NCBI RefSeq assembly: GCF_000003815.2
Contig: NC_049994.1
Span: 12,776,662-12,840,661 of the forward strand
Origin: Branchiostoma floridae
Lineage: Eukaryota > Chordata > Leptocardii > Amphioxiformes > Branchiostomatidae
Length of the DNA: 64,000 bases
Reading direction: 5' to 3'
Part shown: in pieces, positions 55,463 to 64,000 of the stretch
How the letters are laid out: the number at the start of each line of letters is the position of its first letter
Numbering within the stretch: the first letter of the stretch is position 1
Notes under the pieces: generated by a model
Told to the model about the DNA's origin: nothing
Seen by the model: only the letters and a program-made list of their open reading frames with translations
Databases searched by the model: none
Program-made: the position numbers and the translations under genes

Positions 55463-55929
55463 GCGTGCGTGTGCATGTGCGTGCGTGTGCGCGAGCGCGC
55501 ATGTGCGCGCTTGTGTGCGTGTGTGTGTGTGCATGTGTGTGCATGTGTGTGTGTGTGTGTGCGTTCGTTCGTTCGCAGTACTCAATTCGTATATGCATTT
55601 CTATGCATTGCATGTTCCCAACCCTGATTCAAGTTTTAAAAAAAACATTGCACATCAACACGAAGAGAAACTTGGATGCGCAGTGGAAAAAACAAAAGCT
55701 GCTTTCGATAATCCAAATCACCCTGTTGTACAAAATATCTAGCAGAGGGTGGTTTCGATCCACCGACCTCTGGGTTATGGGCCCAGCACGCTCCCGCTGC
55801 GCCACTCTGCTCTCATAGGTAATATTTTTCACATACGTTTACTCAATGTGCCAGATTGATTTCGACATTCCCACCGCTTGTTGCATCAGCTTGATCCCTT
55901 ACTCATAGCTGTTGTGTGTGTGTGTGTAC

Positions 55930-55960
<31 letters not shown>

Positions 55961-58900
55961 CGTGCGCGTTTGAGTTGGCGTGTGCGTGCGCGCGCGCGTT
56001 TGTGTGTGTGTGTGCATGTGTGTGTGCGTGCATGCGTGTATCTGTGCATGTGTGTGTGTCACGTGAGCGCGCGCGCGCGCGCGTGTACATGTGTGCGTTT
56101 GTTCGTTCGTTCGCAATACTCAATTCGTATATGCATTTCATTCGTCCCGGGAGCCTCAGCTCCCCCCCCCCCCTACTTTTGCCCCTCGCGGGGTCATTTG
56201 GGGGTATATATGCAGATGCAGATGCATTTCTATGCATTGCATGTTCTTCCCAACGCAACTCTGATTCAAAAAAAAATATTGCACATTAACACGAAGAGAA
56301 ACTTGAATGTGAAAAAGAAAGCTGCTTTCGATAATCCCAAATTAACCTGTTGTACAAAATATCTAGCAGAGGGTGGTTTCGATCCACCGACCTCTGGGTT
56401 ATGGGCCCAGCACGCTCCCGCTGCGCCACTCTGCTGTCATGCGAAACTTGCGTATATATCTAAGTCCGTATGAGGCGCGCATGGAAGTATTTGCCTCCAC
56501 CAGGCCCCACAGGTCGTTGGAAAAACAATAGAAATCAGACAAACGTAAACAGGTAACATGTCAGACGAGTTACCTGGGTCGCTAACCATACTTCTCGATC
56601 AGCTATCTCAATCTGGCATGTTATGTATCTATATTTGTCCAATTTGTACTATTTTTCCCGCGACCTGTGGAGCCTGGTAGAGACTAAGAGCTTCATACGC
56701 ACCTCAAAAGGACTTGAATATATACGCATGTGTGACCCCACCTTAAATCAATGTGCCCGATAGATTGCAACATCTCCTCCGTTTGTTACATCAGCTTGAT
56801 CCCGAACGCAGGGCCCGCCCACAGCTGGCATGTTCCCAGGATTGTTACCCGCAGGTTGGCCATTCGGTGCAAAGATTATGTCCTATATAAACCTATGCAT
56901 AGATGTTCTGTCTATTCAACGGTTGGGGTGTTAAAACAAAAACTAAACACGAGGAAAAACATTTACAGTGTAATCAATAATAAGCCAGTCTTTTAACACT
57001 CCTTGGCGTCTACAGCTACAACGTGTTGCTGTACAATTGTACGTACGTAATGTCATTATATAGATGAAGAATGAAAGTCGATCTGTGGTTTACTGATATT
57101 GTAAACCTCAGTGTCAGTACGTGTGGTGGATGAAGAAATTCAAGTATTTCGTTCTCCTTCTTAACAAACCTAAGACCGATATCAAAACTTTCCAGAGCGC
57201 TAAAATTGCGAAGATTTTTCGAAAAACGAAACAAGATCAAACATGTATTTATATATGATAATCAGATAAGTTTTGTTTCTGCATCCCCAGGTTTGGCCAG
57301 TCCCCAGTGTGTGACATGTCGGGGAACTCTTATAACAACCAGTGTGTGCTGGACGCCGTGGCCTGTCAGCTGGGAATCACCTTGGAAACGGTCACGTGCC
57401 CACAGCCAACGGGTGAGCATGCGTATTGTGTCGGAATTGTTTTACTGCTGTATTACTAAAAAGGGTAGTAAAATTATCCGAATGAAAGCTCATCTATGTT
57501 GGTAAATTCCATAGTGAAAATTTAAACTTTGTTCCAACACAAGGGAAGAANNNNNNNNNNNNNNNNNNNNNNNNNNNNNNNNNNNNNNNNNNNNNNNNNN
57601 NNNNNNNNNNNNNNNNNNNNNNNNNNNNNNNNNNNNNNNNNNNNNNNNNNATCAGATGATGATTCGCTGCACTAATCCGGAAGACGGTGGCAGGTTTCGC
57701 CTTCCCGCCATTTATGATTCGCTGCTACCTGACGTCATCCGACGACTTCCGGATTAGTGCAGCGAATCATTCATCTGATGAAGGTCGGAGTGTTCGGCCG
57801 AAAATTTATGGTGAGTTTCTTCCCTTGTGTTGGAACAAAGTTTAAACTTTTCACTATGGTAGTAAAATTAGTTGGAACTTACATGTATTACGGTTTCATA
57901 TCTACTATATTTGAAGAGGCATATACTTATCGTCAGTAACGTGCCTTGGTCGTGAAAATTTTCCGGGACGGGGGGTGACACAGGCTTACCATCACCTTTG
58001 ACCTATTACTGACGTACCGTTTCCGCAAGATCCAATACGTCGCTTTTCTTGAAAGGGATCCGTACAAAAGCATCGATATCGGGTATACATTAGTTAAGAG
58101 GGCAAATCTTGTTTTGGTAAGGCTAGCGTTTTTTTAGCCTTTTTTGGCGATGCCTCCGGAGCGAGACTAATAGTATCTTTAAAATTCTTTTCAACGCCAG
58201 CTCCCGTAACCGAGGCCCCGGCTACCCAGGCGCCAGCTACCGAGGCTCCGGCTACCGAGGCCCCGGCTACCGAGGCCCCTGCCCGCCCGCAGCCCGGTAC
58301 CTGTACCCTCCCGCCGAAGACCGGCCGCTGCCGCGCCTTCACGTTGCGGCACTACCACCACGCCGGGACCGGCCGCTGCCTGCGGTTCGTGTACGGAGGG
58401 TGCGGGAGTAACGGGAATAACTTCAGGAGCCTGGCGGAGTGTCAGCGGCAGTGTGGCGCCCCTCCCCCGTACACACCCGGGCAGCAGGATCCTGACGTCT
58501 GCAGTCTTCCGCTAGACGCCGGGCCAAAATGTGGGCAGTTTCAAGTCAGGTAAGATTGTCTCTGAAACTCTCCGACAATAATATTTTTCGGGTGTTAAGA
58601 TAAAAGTTGCCAGTCATTCACCAAGGAGGCGCAGCACGAGGTTTCATGCACTTTTGTATGGGCAGTTACAAGTTAGGTCAGCGGAATTTTCATACGAAGC
58701 GAAGCTTGCCAATCATGTTTTAAAACCCTTAAACTGCCAAACCCGGATATATCCGGCACACAGTAGAAACTTTGCGCGCGCGTAGCGCATGAACCCTGGA
58801 AGTTAGGTACTTCGGCCTTGTTCGAGGGGTTCTTTTTGGAGGTCAGCGGCCAACCCTGGCACTGATAGCATTTTATAGTGCTGAAACTCTGGCAGTTTAA

Positions 58901-60327
58901 GGGTTAACAGCAACTCAGGTTAGTGCGTACGTGTGTGTAGCGTAATGGGGCACACTTACTGCGAAAGGCATAACATACATGTTTTGTATCTTGTTATGTT
59001 GCAACAAGGTTAAGTTTACTATTGAGTTTCATGCAGTCGTAAGAGTAACATTGAAATGCACGATCTTTTTATCCATCTGCCTCCCCCACAGGTACTACTA
59101 CCGTTCAGAAGACGAAGGGTGTCATCTGTACGTCCACGGCGGTTGCCAAGGCAACGGAAACAGCTTCGTCAGTAGGAAAGCATGTGAGGCCCGGTGCAAA
59201 CCAGGTACGCAACAAATCACATAGACCTAAGGGAGAGGTGGGGTAAATACTTTTGTGCTTTCACGTTCGTATGGTATCTTGTAAACTTGTAATCACGCCG
59301 GCGCCTTCGAAAAGAATTTCATCAGGTTGGTAGATCATAGGACATACGAGTTTTCTTAACGTTTTCCAAGGACGTTATATCAGATGTGATATAACGTCCT
59401 TGACATAACCAGTTGAGAAAAACTGGTTGTGTAAAAGAAAACTCTTATGTCCTTGTAATATAATCACACCAGTGTATTACTTACCAAAACATACAAGCGA
59501 ATAGGTTTGAAGCGTCCTTTGTAAAGAAATCAGTAACATCAGTCTATTCTCGTACCAGTTATCCACTCGAGTACCCCGTCAGTCTTTAATGTATTGTGTA
59601 TGATTGTCACCAAAGTTACATGTACATGATTGTTACCATGTGATCTATACTTAGCTCAGTGGGGCAAAAATATTCAATAAAGGTTTTCATTCATCCATTG
59701 ATATTTTGTTCTCCCGTACTCTCCACAGCTGCCTGCGCCCCATGCCCTGTCCGCTGGTCAGAAAGACTGTCTAAGCACTACTGCCACAGCGGCTTCGGTA
59801 AGTACACTGGGGACGAGAACAGTTCCTCTATGTCATAAGACTTAACAATGGATCATAATCGTTTAAATGTTTTACAGTAAGGTTTTCTTGTTAGCTTTTT
59901 TCTTTTTTTTTCTATCATTTTGTACCGTTCGCGATGCTAGCTACCATTCACATGTCAAATAAATAAACTTGAAACTAGAATATTATTTTGAAGCTATACA
60001 TTTAGCTAGTTCACCTTCAAGATGTTAAAGATACTAGTAGTCTCATCATAAAGGTGGTAATGACTTCACTGTTTTCCAACGCTTCTTTTTCTCTTTTACG
60101 TTAAAGAAATAAAGTTGGAACATACTTATAGAAATGAAATGTTGTAAGGTAATGGTTGCATTTTTACTCTCCATGCGGAGGTTCGGCTCCAGTTGCTAAC
60201 TTTTGGCTGGTGGACAGAAAGAAAACGAGAAATTTAAGAAAGCCTTTACTTTTTGAAAAGTAAAACACATCAACGACTGCCGGATCCGAACCCTTGCTTG
60301 GAATGTAGGAGTTTTGACCTTCAAGTT

Positions 60328-60365
<38 letters not shown>

Positions 60366-61104
60366 TATGCCATAAAGCTGATCATGACTTGGCTGTTCTC
60401 TTTTTCTCAGTTATCACCGGAAGGGTGACGAACATCCGGCGGGTCAGCCCATTGGACGACAGGAGCATCGTACAGGTGCGCGTTACCGAGATGCACCGCG
60501 GTGGCGGCCTCGTTCTGGACGGGCGCACGCGCACTGCCATGATCATCACGGAGAATCAGTTTGCGGAATGCGCATGCCCAAATCTGTCTGAAGGTGGGAT
60601 TTGATTGACGTCTAACTTGATATTTTGTGTTTTCTGATGAGATCATCTTATGTCCACATTTTGCTCAGTCTCCTTTGCAAAGCCTGCCTAGGCGGCCTAT
60701 ACAATACACCGTGGGGCTCTACTAAACCGGGCTAAAGTTTTCAAGCCCGCTGTTAGTCATTCAAAGAATAATCTTTGCCTAAAGAAAATACGTAGGCAAA
60801 TTCCTGATTGGTTTGTGGCTGCGCCCACAAGTGGAAACCTCAGCCCAGGTTAAGGGCCTTCCCAAGGTTGATGAATAGGCAACTTAGGACAATCCTTCTT
60901 ATATTGCGTAGTACTGTATAAGTCAGAAATTGACGTTTTACTCCTTGTTAAACAGGTAACAACTACATCTTGATGGGCGACGTGAGTGGAGGGTACGGCA
61001 TGGTATCCAGATGGAACTACGCACGACCACTGGACAGCGCCGCCTACCGGGACCTGATGAATGTGCACCACTCTGGGAACCCCTGCAGAGGTTACGGGCG
61101 CTAA
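52587..61104 (+). CDS. WFIKKN-like: Secreted WFIKKN-like protein without an Ig domain (whole gene)
   Basis: Nine exons: 52587-52638, 54535-54729, 55309-55402, 57291-57412, 58201-58549, 59092-59204, 59729-59797, 60411-60593 and 60956-61104. They total 1,326 bases, 441 residues, with every phase in agreement. Order: signal peptide, WAP, follistatin/Kazal, a Pro/Ala/Thr/Glu repeat linker, Kunitz 1, Kunitz 2, NTR. Vertebrate WFIKKN1/2 (GASP) proteins have WAP, follistatin/Kazal, Ig, Kunitz, Kunitz, NTR and bind myostatin/GDF11 and other TGF-beta ligands. This gene matches that order but has the APATE linker where the Ig domain should be, and the length is about 100 residues shorter. It is expected to be an extracellular regulator of proteases or TGF-beta ligands. 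Poly(A) signal AATAAA at 61458-61463. Confidence 0.9.
54185..54300. repeat. (CT)n microsatellite
   Basis: A long CT dinucleotide run with CCCT interruptions in intron 1. A smaller CT-rich tract lies at 53575-53665. Confidence 0.95.
55101..55243. mobile_element. Foldback MITE, second copy of the AATCTCCAAG family
   Basis: AATCTCCAAGTACACCCTACGG at the left is the partner of CCGTAGGATCTGCTTGGAGATT at the right. The inner arms CATAAGATAGTA and TACTATCTTATG also pair. Compare 3058-3190. Confidence 0.8.
55309..57412 (+). CDS. WFIKKN-like: WFIKKN-like gene, exons 3-4: follistatin/Kazal domain
   Basis: Exon 3 (55309-55402, phase 1 to 2) codes the follistatin N-terminal hairpin [20 protein letters not shown] then AMCRC. 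Its end PSDCSR and exon 4 (57291-57412, phase 2 to 1; [33 protein letters not shown]) form a Kazal domain with the PVC-x-SG-x-(S/T)Y-x-N-x-C signature. The 1.9 kb intron between them holds the two tRNA genes and a segmental duplication. Confidence 0.9.
55740..55811 (-). tRNA. tRNA-iMet-CAT: Initiator tRNA-Met (CAT), copy 1
   Basis: The minus-strand sequence begins AGCAGAGTGGCGCAGCGGGA and folds as a 72-base cloverleaf: 7-bp acceptor AGCAGAG/CTCTGCT, anticodon arm CTGGG-CCCATAA-CCCAG with the three G-C pairs typical of eukaryotic initiators, and a T arm GGTGG-ATCGAAA-CCACC whose loop starts with A, not T, another initiator mark. A T4 tract (ATATTTTG) just downstream suits polymerase III termination. 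It lies in an intron of the WFIKKN-like gene, in antisense. Confidence 0.93.
56364..56435 (-). tRNA. tRNA-iMet-CAT: Initiator tRNA-Met (CAT), copy 2
   Basis: Same 72 bases as copy 1, in the second unit of the duplication, with the same downstream ATATTTTG tract. I see no base change within the tRNA, although the flanks differ, so selection or recent gene conversion has kept it intact. Confidence 0.93.
57509..57859. mobile_element. Long foldback element containing the assembly gap and a hammerhead-like motif
   Basis: Outer arms: CCATAGTGAAAATTTAAAC to ACACAAGGGAAGAA (57509-57550) and the complement TTCTTCCCTTGTGT to TTCACTATGG (57817-57859). Inner arms: ATCAGATGATGATTCGCTGC to ATCCGGAAG and its complement. 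It is almost one perfect palindrome with a loop of about 60 bases. The right arm has CTGATGA (57775-57781), a GGTCG/CGGCC stem and GAAA (57800-57803). Confidence 0.8.
57551..57650. other. Assembly gap (100 N)
   Basis: Exactly 100 N, a usual placeholder length. It lies within the left half of the foldback element at 57509-57859. Confidence 0.98.
58201..59204 (+). CDS. WFIKKN-like: WFIKKN-like gene, exons 5-6: APATE linker and two Kunitz domains
   Basis: Exon 5 (58201-58549, phase 1 to 2) starts with five PATEA-type repeats ([20 protein letters not shown]). Kunitz 1 follows: [31 protein letters not shown], all six Cys, Arg at the P1 place after the second Cys (trypsin-type inhibitor). Kunitz 2 starts [17 protein letters not shown], is cut by a phase-2 intron, and continues in exon 6 (59092-59204) [18 protein letters not shown] to ACEARC. 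It has one extra residue (Lys) before the second Cys and Gly at P1, so inhibition of a serine protease by Kunitz 2 is doubtful. Confidence 0.92.
59729..61104 (+). CDS. WFIKKN-like: WFIKKN-like gene, exons 7-9: C-terminal NTR domain
   Basis: Exon 7 (59729-59797) [20 protein letters not shown], exon 8 (60411-60593) [20 protein letters not shown] and ending [15 protein letters not shown], exon 9 (60956-61104) [15 protein letters not shown] to GNPCRGYGR, stop TAA. The pattern YC-x-S-x-F ... ITG-x-V ... C-x-CP-x-L-x-x-G-x-x-Y-(I/L)-L-(M/A)-G is that of netrin/TIMP-like NTR modules. In WFIKKN proteins the NTR module can bind growth factors. Phases 1, 1, 1. Confidence 0.88.
60331..60363. repeat. (TA)n microsatellite
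   Basis: About 16 TA units 48 bases before the acceptor of exon 8. Confidence 0.95.
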
Positions 61105-61643
61105 GTCAAGGATGGATTTGGACGCGTGTGTTTTCAACATCAGTTCAACATCTCATACAGTTCAACATCTCATACATCAGTATCATCATTCATATGTTAT
61201 CAAACCACGCACTTTTGTGAATATTATGTTATATCTCATATTGTCATTGAAAGAGTTGACAGGCTTTTCACGGTCGACAAACGTGAGGTTCTATATTTCT
61301 GTATATGAAAAGGTATTGCTTTCGTATTGGTGACTCCATTTTGTATAAAGCTATATAAGTGACGTTTGGAATCTATGTTGACTGGTCATTACTAATATCG
61401 CTATTCATGTATTAAAGATGATTTGTAAACTATCTAGGCCTATAGGAAGTTTTCTCAAATAAACATAATATGCAAAGAACCTAAAGTGTGTCCCGACCTT
61501 AAAGTTCAAAAGGCAACTATCTGAATAACTTTATAACTACTTTAAGCTGCGTTACACCCTTCTACTATCGTCTTGAAAATATAGAGGGTAAGATGATACA
61601 TTTAAACCAAGAAATAAATAAATAGAAAAATGATTCAAAAAGC

Positions 61644-61649
61644 TTTATT
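61644..61649 (-). terminator. Poly(A) signal of the small secreted protein gene
   Basis: TTTATT on the plus strand is AATAAA on the minus strand, 266 bases after the stop codon. Confidence 0.5.
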
Positions 61650-61914
61650 GAACCAGAAATCAGCAAGGTCACAAAATGCTGTTCATGTATAACACGATTA
61701 TTAAAATGGATATGCAGCATTTGTTTCAAATACAAACTGATCGAACACATTGAATCCATTATAAGGCACAAAGTTGTTTCGCCCATCTCAAGTGAGTCTT
61801 TGGGTTAAATAACATTACATGTTACTGGAGAGGAACAACACGAGACAAAAAAAATCAGAGAAAAAAGGTTCCGACGACGAACGAACTTTCGTTTTTTCTA
61901 CAATTTCAACTGTA

Positions 61915-62485
61915 CTAAATGTCTTGCTCAAGACTTCTTCTCGTTTGACCTTCTTTCTGATCCGTGAGAGCGTCCTCCCCTTCCCCGTTCTCTAGTCCTT
62001 GTGTATTCCACTGTTCACTGGCCTCATCAAGTTCCTCCAGGAGCGACCTCGCCTCTTCCACAACCTCCCTCAACTCTGAGTCAGCTGGACGGGTAAAGGA
62101 AAGACAGATATCATGAGAAAAAAAGCCAAGTACAAATTTTGATTGACTTGAGATGGCACTCAGGGTTCTTTCTGTAGTGCAGAAATTCATTAGTCAAGAA
62201 TACTAGAAGTATTGTAGACACTGAAACAGCAATGTTTATGTTGTAGTATACAGTGTACATCAGTTAAAACGAAGTCTTTTTCGCTTCGTATAAATATTAT
62301 TTGTACTTATCCGTGGCAAAATTAAGACTAAAGCCGTCTCATTTGTGATGACCAAACGTACCATCTGCATCGACATCCAGACGACCCCTTCTGCGCCTGC
62401 GCCGACGCCTCCATCCCTCGGAGTCGTCGATCAGCGTTGCCATGACAACCATCGTCACCAGCATCATGCAGACAAACAGCTTCAT
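61915..62485 (-). CDS. Small secreted protein with an Arg run and an acidic tail (97 residues)
   Basis: Minus-strand exons 62362-62485 (ATG at 62485; donor GATG/GTACGT) and 61915-62084 (acceptor CCCGTCCAG; stop TAG), phase 1. It reads MKLFVCMMLVTMVVMATLID (signal peptide), then DSEGW, eight Arg, GRLDVDADADSELREVVEEA, then RSLLEELDEASEQWNTQGLE and an acidic end with RR and RRSLEQDI. One Cys, inside the signal peptide. The Glu/Leu part should be helical. Dibasic sites (GQTRRS) and the Arg run suggest a processed precursor such as a neuropeptide or cationic antimicrobial peptide, but no family is recognised. A noncoding first exon is supported by a donor (AATTCT/GTAAGTATC) near 62921 and by the acceptor ahead of 62498. 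Confidence 0.7.
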
Positions 62486-63001
62486 TGCGTAGCTTCAGCT
62501 GAAGGGGGGGGGGAGGGGATGATTACAATTAATTGGTGGAAGTGTTTATCTCTGTACGTTGTGGTAAGACGAACTTATTTCAAGTGACAAACAGTTGGAA
62601 GGATATCACTTCAACTCAAGAAGCTAACCCTGTTTTGCTTGAAAGCGACAGTATAATTATTCGAAGAAGTACTATAAGACTTTCTTTGACTTGGGTTATG
62701 TGTTAGAAAAGATTTTCATCAGTTATTTAAGTTGCAAGTTTTGAACAATTCCTCAAAAAAAGTCCATCTCTATTCCACACCCTCCAAATAAATATTGAAA
62801 CACGGAGAAAAAATACGGTGTTTAGGGTGCGTACATAAACAAAGAATTCGAAAAAAGCGATTGAGAATATCGAATGAAAATTAAGAAAACATGTTGGGAA
62901 GTGAGTTTGATACTTACAGAATTCCTGTACAAGTAGATCACGGCACGATGTCACGCTGAGGTCACGGCTGGTGGGAATGAATGAGGAGGGCTCGCGGGGA
63001 T

Positions 63002-63013
63002 GGAAATATATAC
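63002..63013 (-). promoter_or_regulatory. TATA-like element of the small secreted protein gene
   Basis: The minus strand reads GTATATATTTCC, about 80 bases before the GTAAGT donor of the likely noncoding first exon (about 62980-62922). Confidence 0.45.
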
Positions 63014-64000
63014 TCCACTGTGTAAGACAAGTATGGAAATGAGCCATTGTAGAATTTTGTACTGTCTTAGAGATGTTATATGTTGAAATTGTACCATGGG
63101 CATTTCACACCTGCTTAAAGACAAGTGCGAAAAGAAGACAATTGCATGTTTGTTACAGAAACTTGTCTGTCAATGATTATTTGTGTCGTACTGACCACCA
63201 AAATAGAAGACAACTTTGAAAATAATACACTCGCATGTTTATGAAAAGAAAGGGTATCTTAATAATGCTATATATGTTCTAAATCAGTAAACTGTACAGA
63301 AAATCAACAGACTAGACATCTACGATAGAATTTAGAAAAAAAATTCTCTGACCAAATACCACATTGAAAGTTACGCACACTTGTATGTTGTGAGTTTACT
63401 GTACAGTCGTCAGTGAAGCCTTTCCGTCCCAACTACAGTGCCACATATAAACAGGCGACACGAGTGTGTGAATCAGACGTCCAACATGTTTTATTGAGTA
63501 GCCTGACTAAAATCAAGCCCCTAGCGGCCGGCCCTACAATTGCCGCCACCCGGGGGGAGGGGGTCATTAAGCCCAGCCGGCGAGAGCTTGTGTAAACACA
63601 GGCTATTTTATTGAGCAACCAACAGAGAATATTTGCTTTTGCCTGGACCTGTTTTGACTTAGTAACTATAGAATTCAGATTTGACAGGTATTATTGGATC
63701 CAATAGATGCCTACTGTATGAGTAGTCTAGAGGCTGGCTGGGAACGTTGGAAAGAATAACAACATTTTAGACCTCTGTGTTTATCTTAATGTCGAATTAT
63801 AAAGTCGGAATATAAAGTTTACCTAATGAGTTGAACTTGTCATAAAGATAAAGTCATATTATGCTGTTCAGATTTAAACATTTATTGTCATTCAAGTTTC
63901 TGTGAGTTGCTGAGTTGATTTCAGAAAGGACCACACCATTTGGAAGAAAAGAGCAATGGTTTAAGTTTGATTTAGAGCCGTTTTCAGGATACTGAATATG
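63014..64000. other. Intergenic right end, no supported gene
   Basis: AT-rich. Around 63500-63610 the imperfect inverted pair TAGCCTGACTAAAATCAAGC / ACACAGGCTATTTTAT with GC-rich GCGGCCGGCCC inside suggests another foldback element. Nothing else recognised. Confidence 0.4.

Larger units (their letters stand above)
55405..56450. repeat. Tandem segmental duplication carrying (TG)n tracts and tRNA genes
   Basis: 55405-55825 and 55905-56450 repeat the same order: (TG)n/(GC)n tract, GTTCGTTCGTTCGCA-type tetranucleotides, ACTCAATTCGTATATGCATT, CATTTCTATGCATTGCATGT, ACACGAAGAGAAACTTG, AGCTGCTTTCGATAATCC, then a tRNA gene. The second copy has an extra insert with a C-run near 56163-56173. Confidence 0.85.

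Noticed and set aside
55347-56289. Long VCV/HTHTHT-type ORFs on both strands
   Set aside because: Translation of (TG)n/(CA)n tracts around the tRNA genes.
60268-60292. tRNA-like GGGTTCGGATCCGGCAGTCG on the minus strand
   Set aside because: Only a T-arm-like 3' part is present; no complete cloverleaf could be drawn.
1-64000. Bacterial-type features (operons, ribosome binding sites, CRISPR arrays)
   Set aside because: Gene structure, GT-AG introns, initiator tRNA and repeats are all animal-type; no regularly spaced CRISPR-like repeats were seen.

Overview
The window is eukaryotic. Genes are cut into many short exons by GT-AG introns, mostly phase 1, and the introns are full of small foldback transposons, SINE and LINE relics, minisatellites and simple repeats. 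The protein families (EGF/SEA mucin-type receptor, WAP-follistatin-Kunitz-NTR protein, adhesion-type 7TM receptor with somatomedin B) and the dense MITE load fit an invertebrate deuterostome. My best guess is a lancelet (Branchiostoma). That is inference; I could not run a search. All gene models below were spliced by hand from acceptor, donor and phase agreement.

Layout. (1) 271-2081, minus: the 3' end of an unrecognised gene, two good exons and one weak one. (2) 5900-16889, plus: a large adhesion-class GPCR with an N-terminal signal-anchor, a long Ser/Thr-rich stalk, two discoidin-like domains, a Cys-rich region, two somatomedin B domains and a 7TM domain coded by a single exon. (3) 19464-49014, plus: a 916-residue type I membrane glycoprotein with a mucin-like N-terminus, ten EGF modules (nine calcium-binding type counting one after SEA), a SEA domain with an autocleavage-type motif, a TM helix and a short tail. 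Two tail exons of identical phase look mutually exclusive. (4) 52587-61104, plus: a 441-residue secreted protein, WAP, follistatin/Kazal, Kunitz, Kunitz, NTR. This is the WFIKKN (GASP) order but without the Ig domain. Two initiator tRNA-Met genes lie in an intron of this gene on the opposite strand. (5) 61915-62485, minus: a 97-residue small secreted protein, signal peptide then an eight-arginine run then an acidic tail.

The rest is intron or intergenic DNA. It holds at least a dozen foldback elements, including a five-copy family inside the EGF/SEA gene, two larger terminal-inverted-repeat elements (30293-31943, 41284-42740), LINE reverse-transcriptase relics, tRNA-derived SINE pieces, and tandem repeats. 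One assembly gap (57551-57650) falls inside a foldback element, whose symmetry predicts that only about 37 bases are missing.

The four better-defined genes all code for secreted or cell-surface proteins, but nothing in the sequence shows that they act in one pathway. The most unusual items are the discoidin/somatomedin B receptor architecture, the Ig-less WFIKKN-like gene, the alternative cytoplasmic exons, and two hammerhead-ribozyme-like motifs sitting in inverted repeats.
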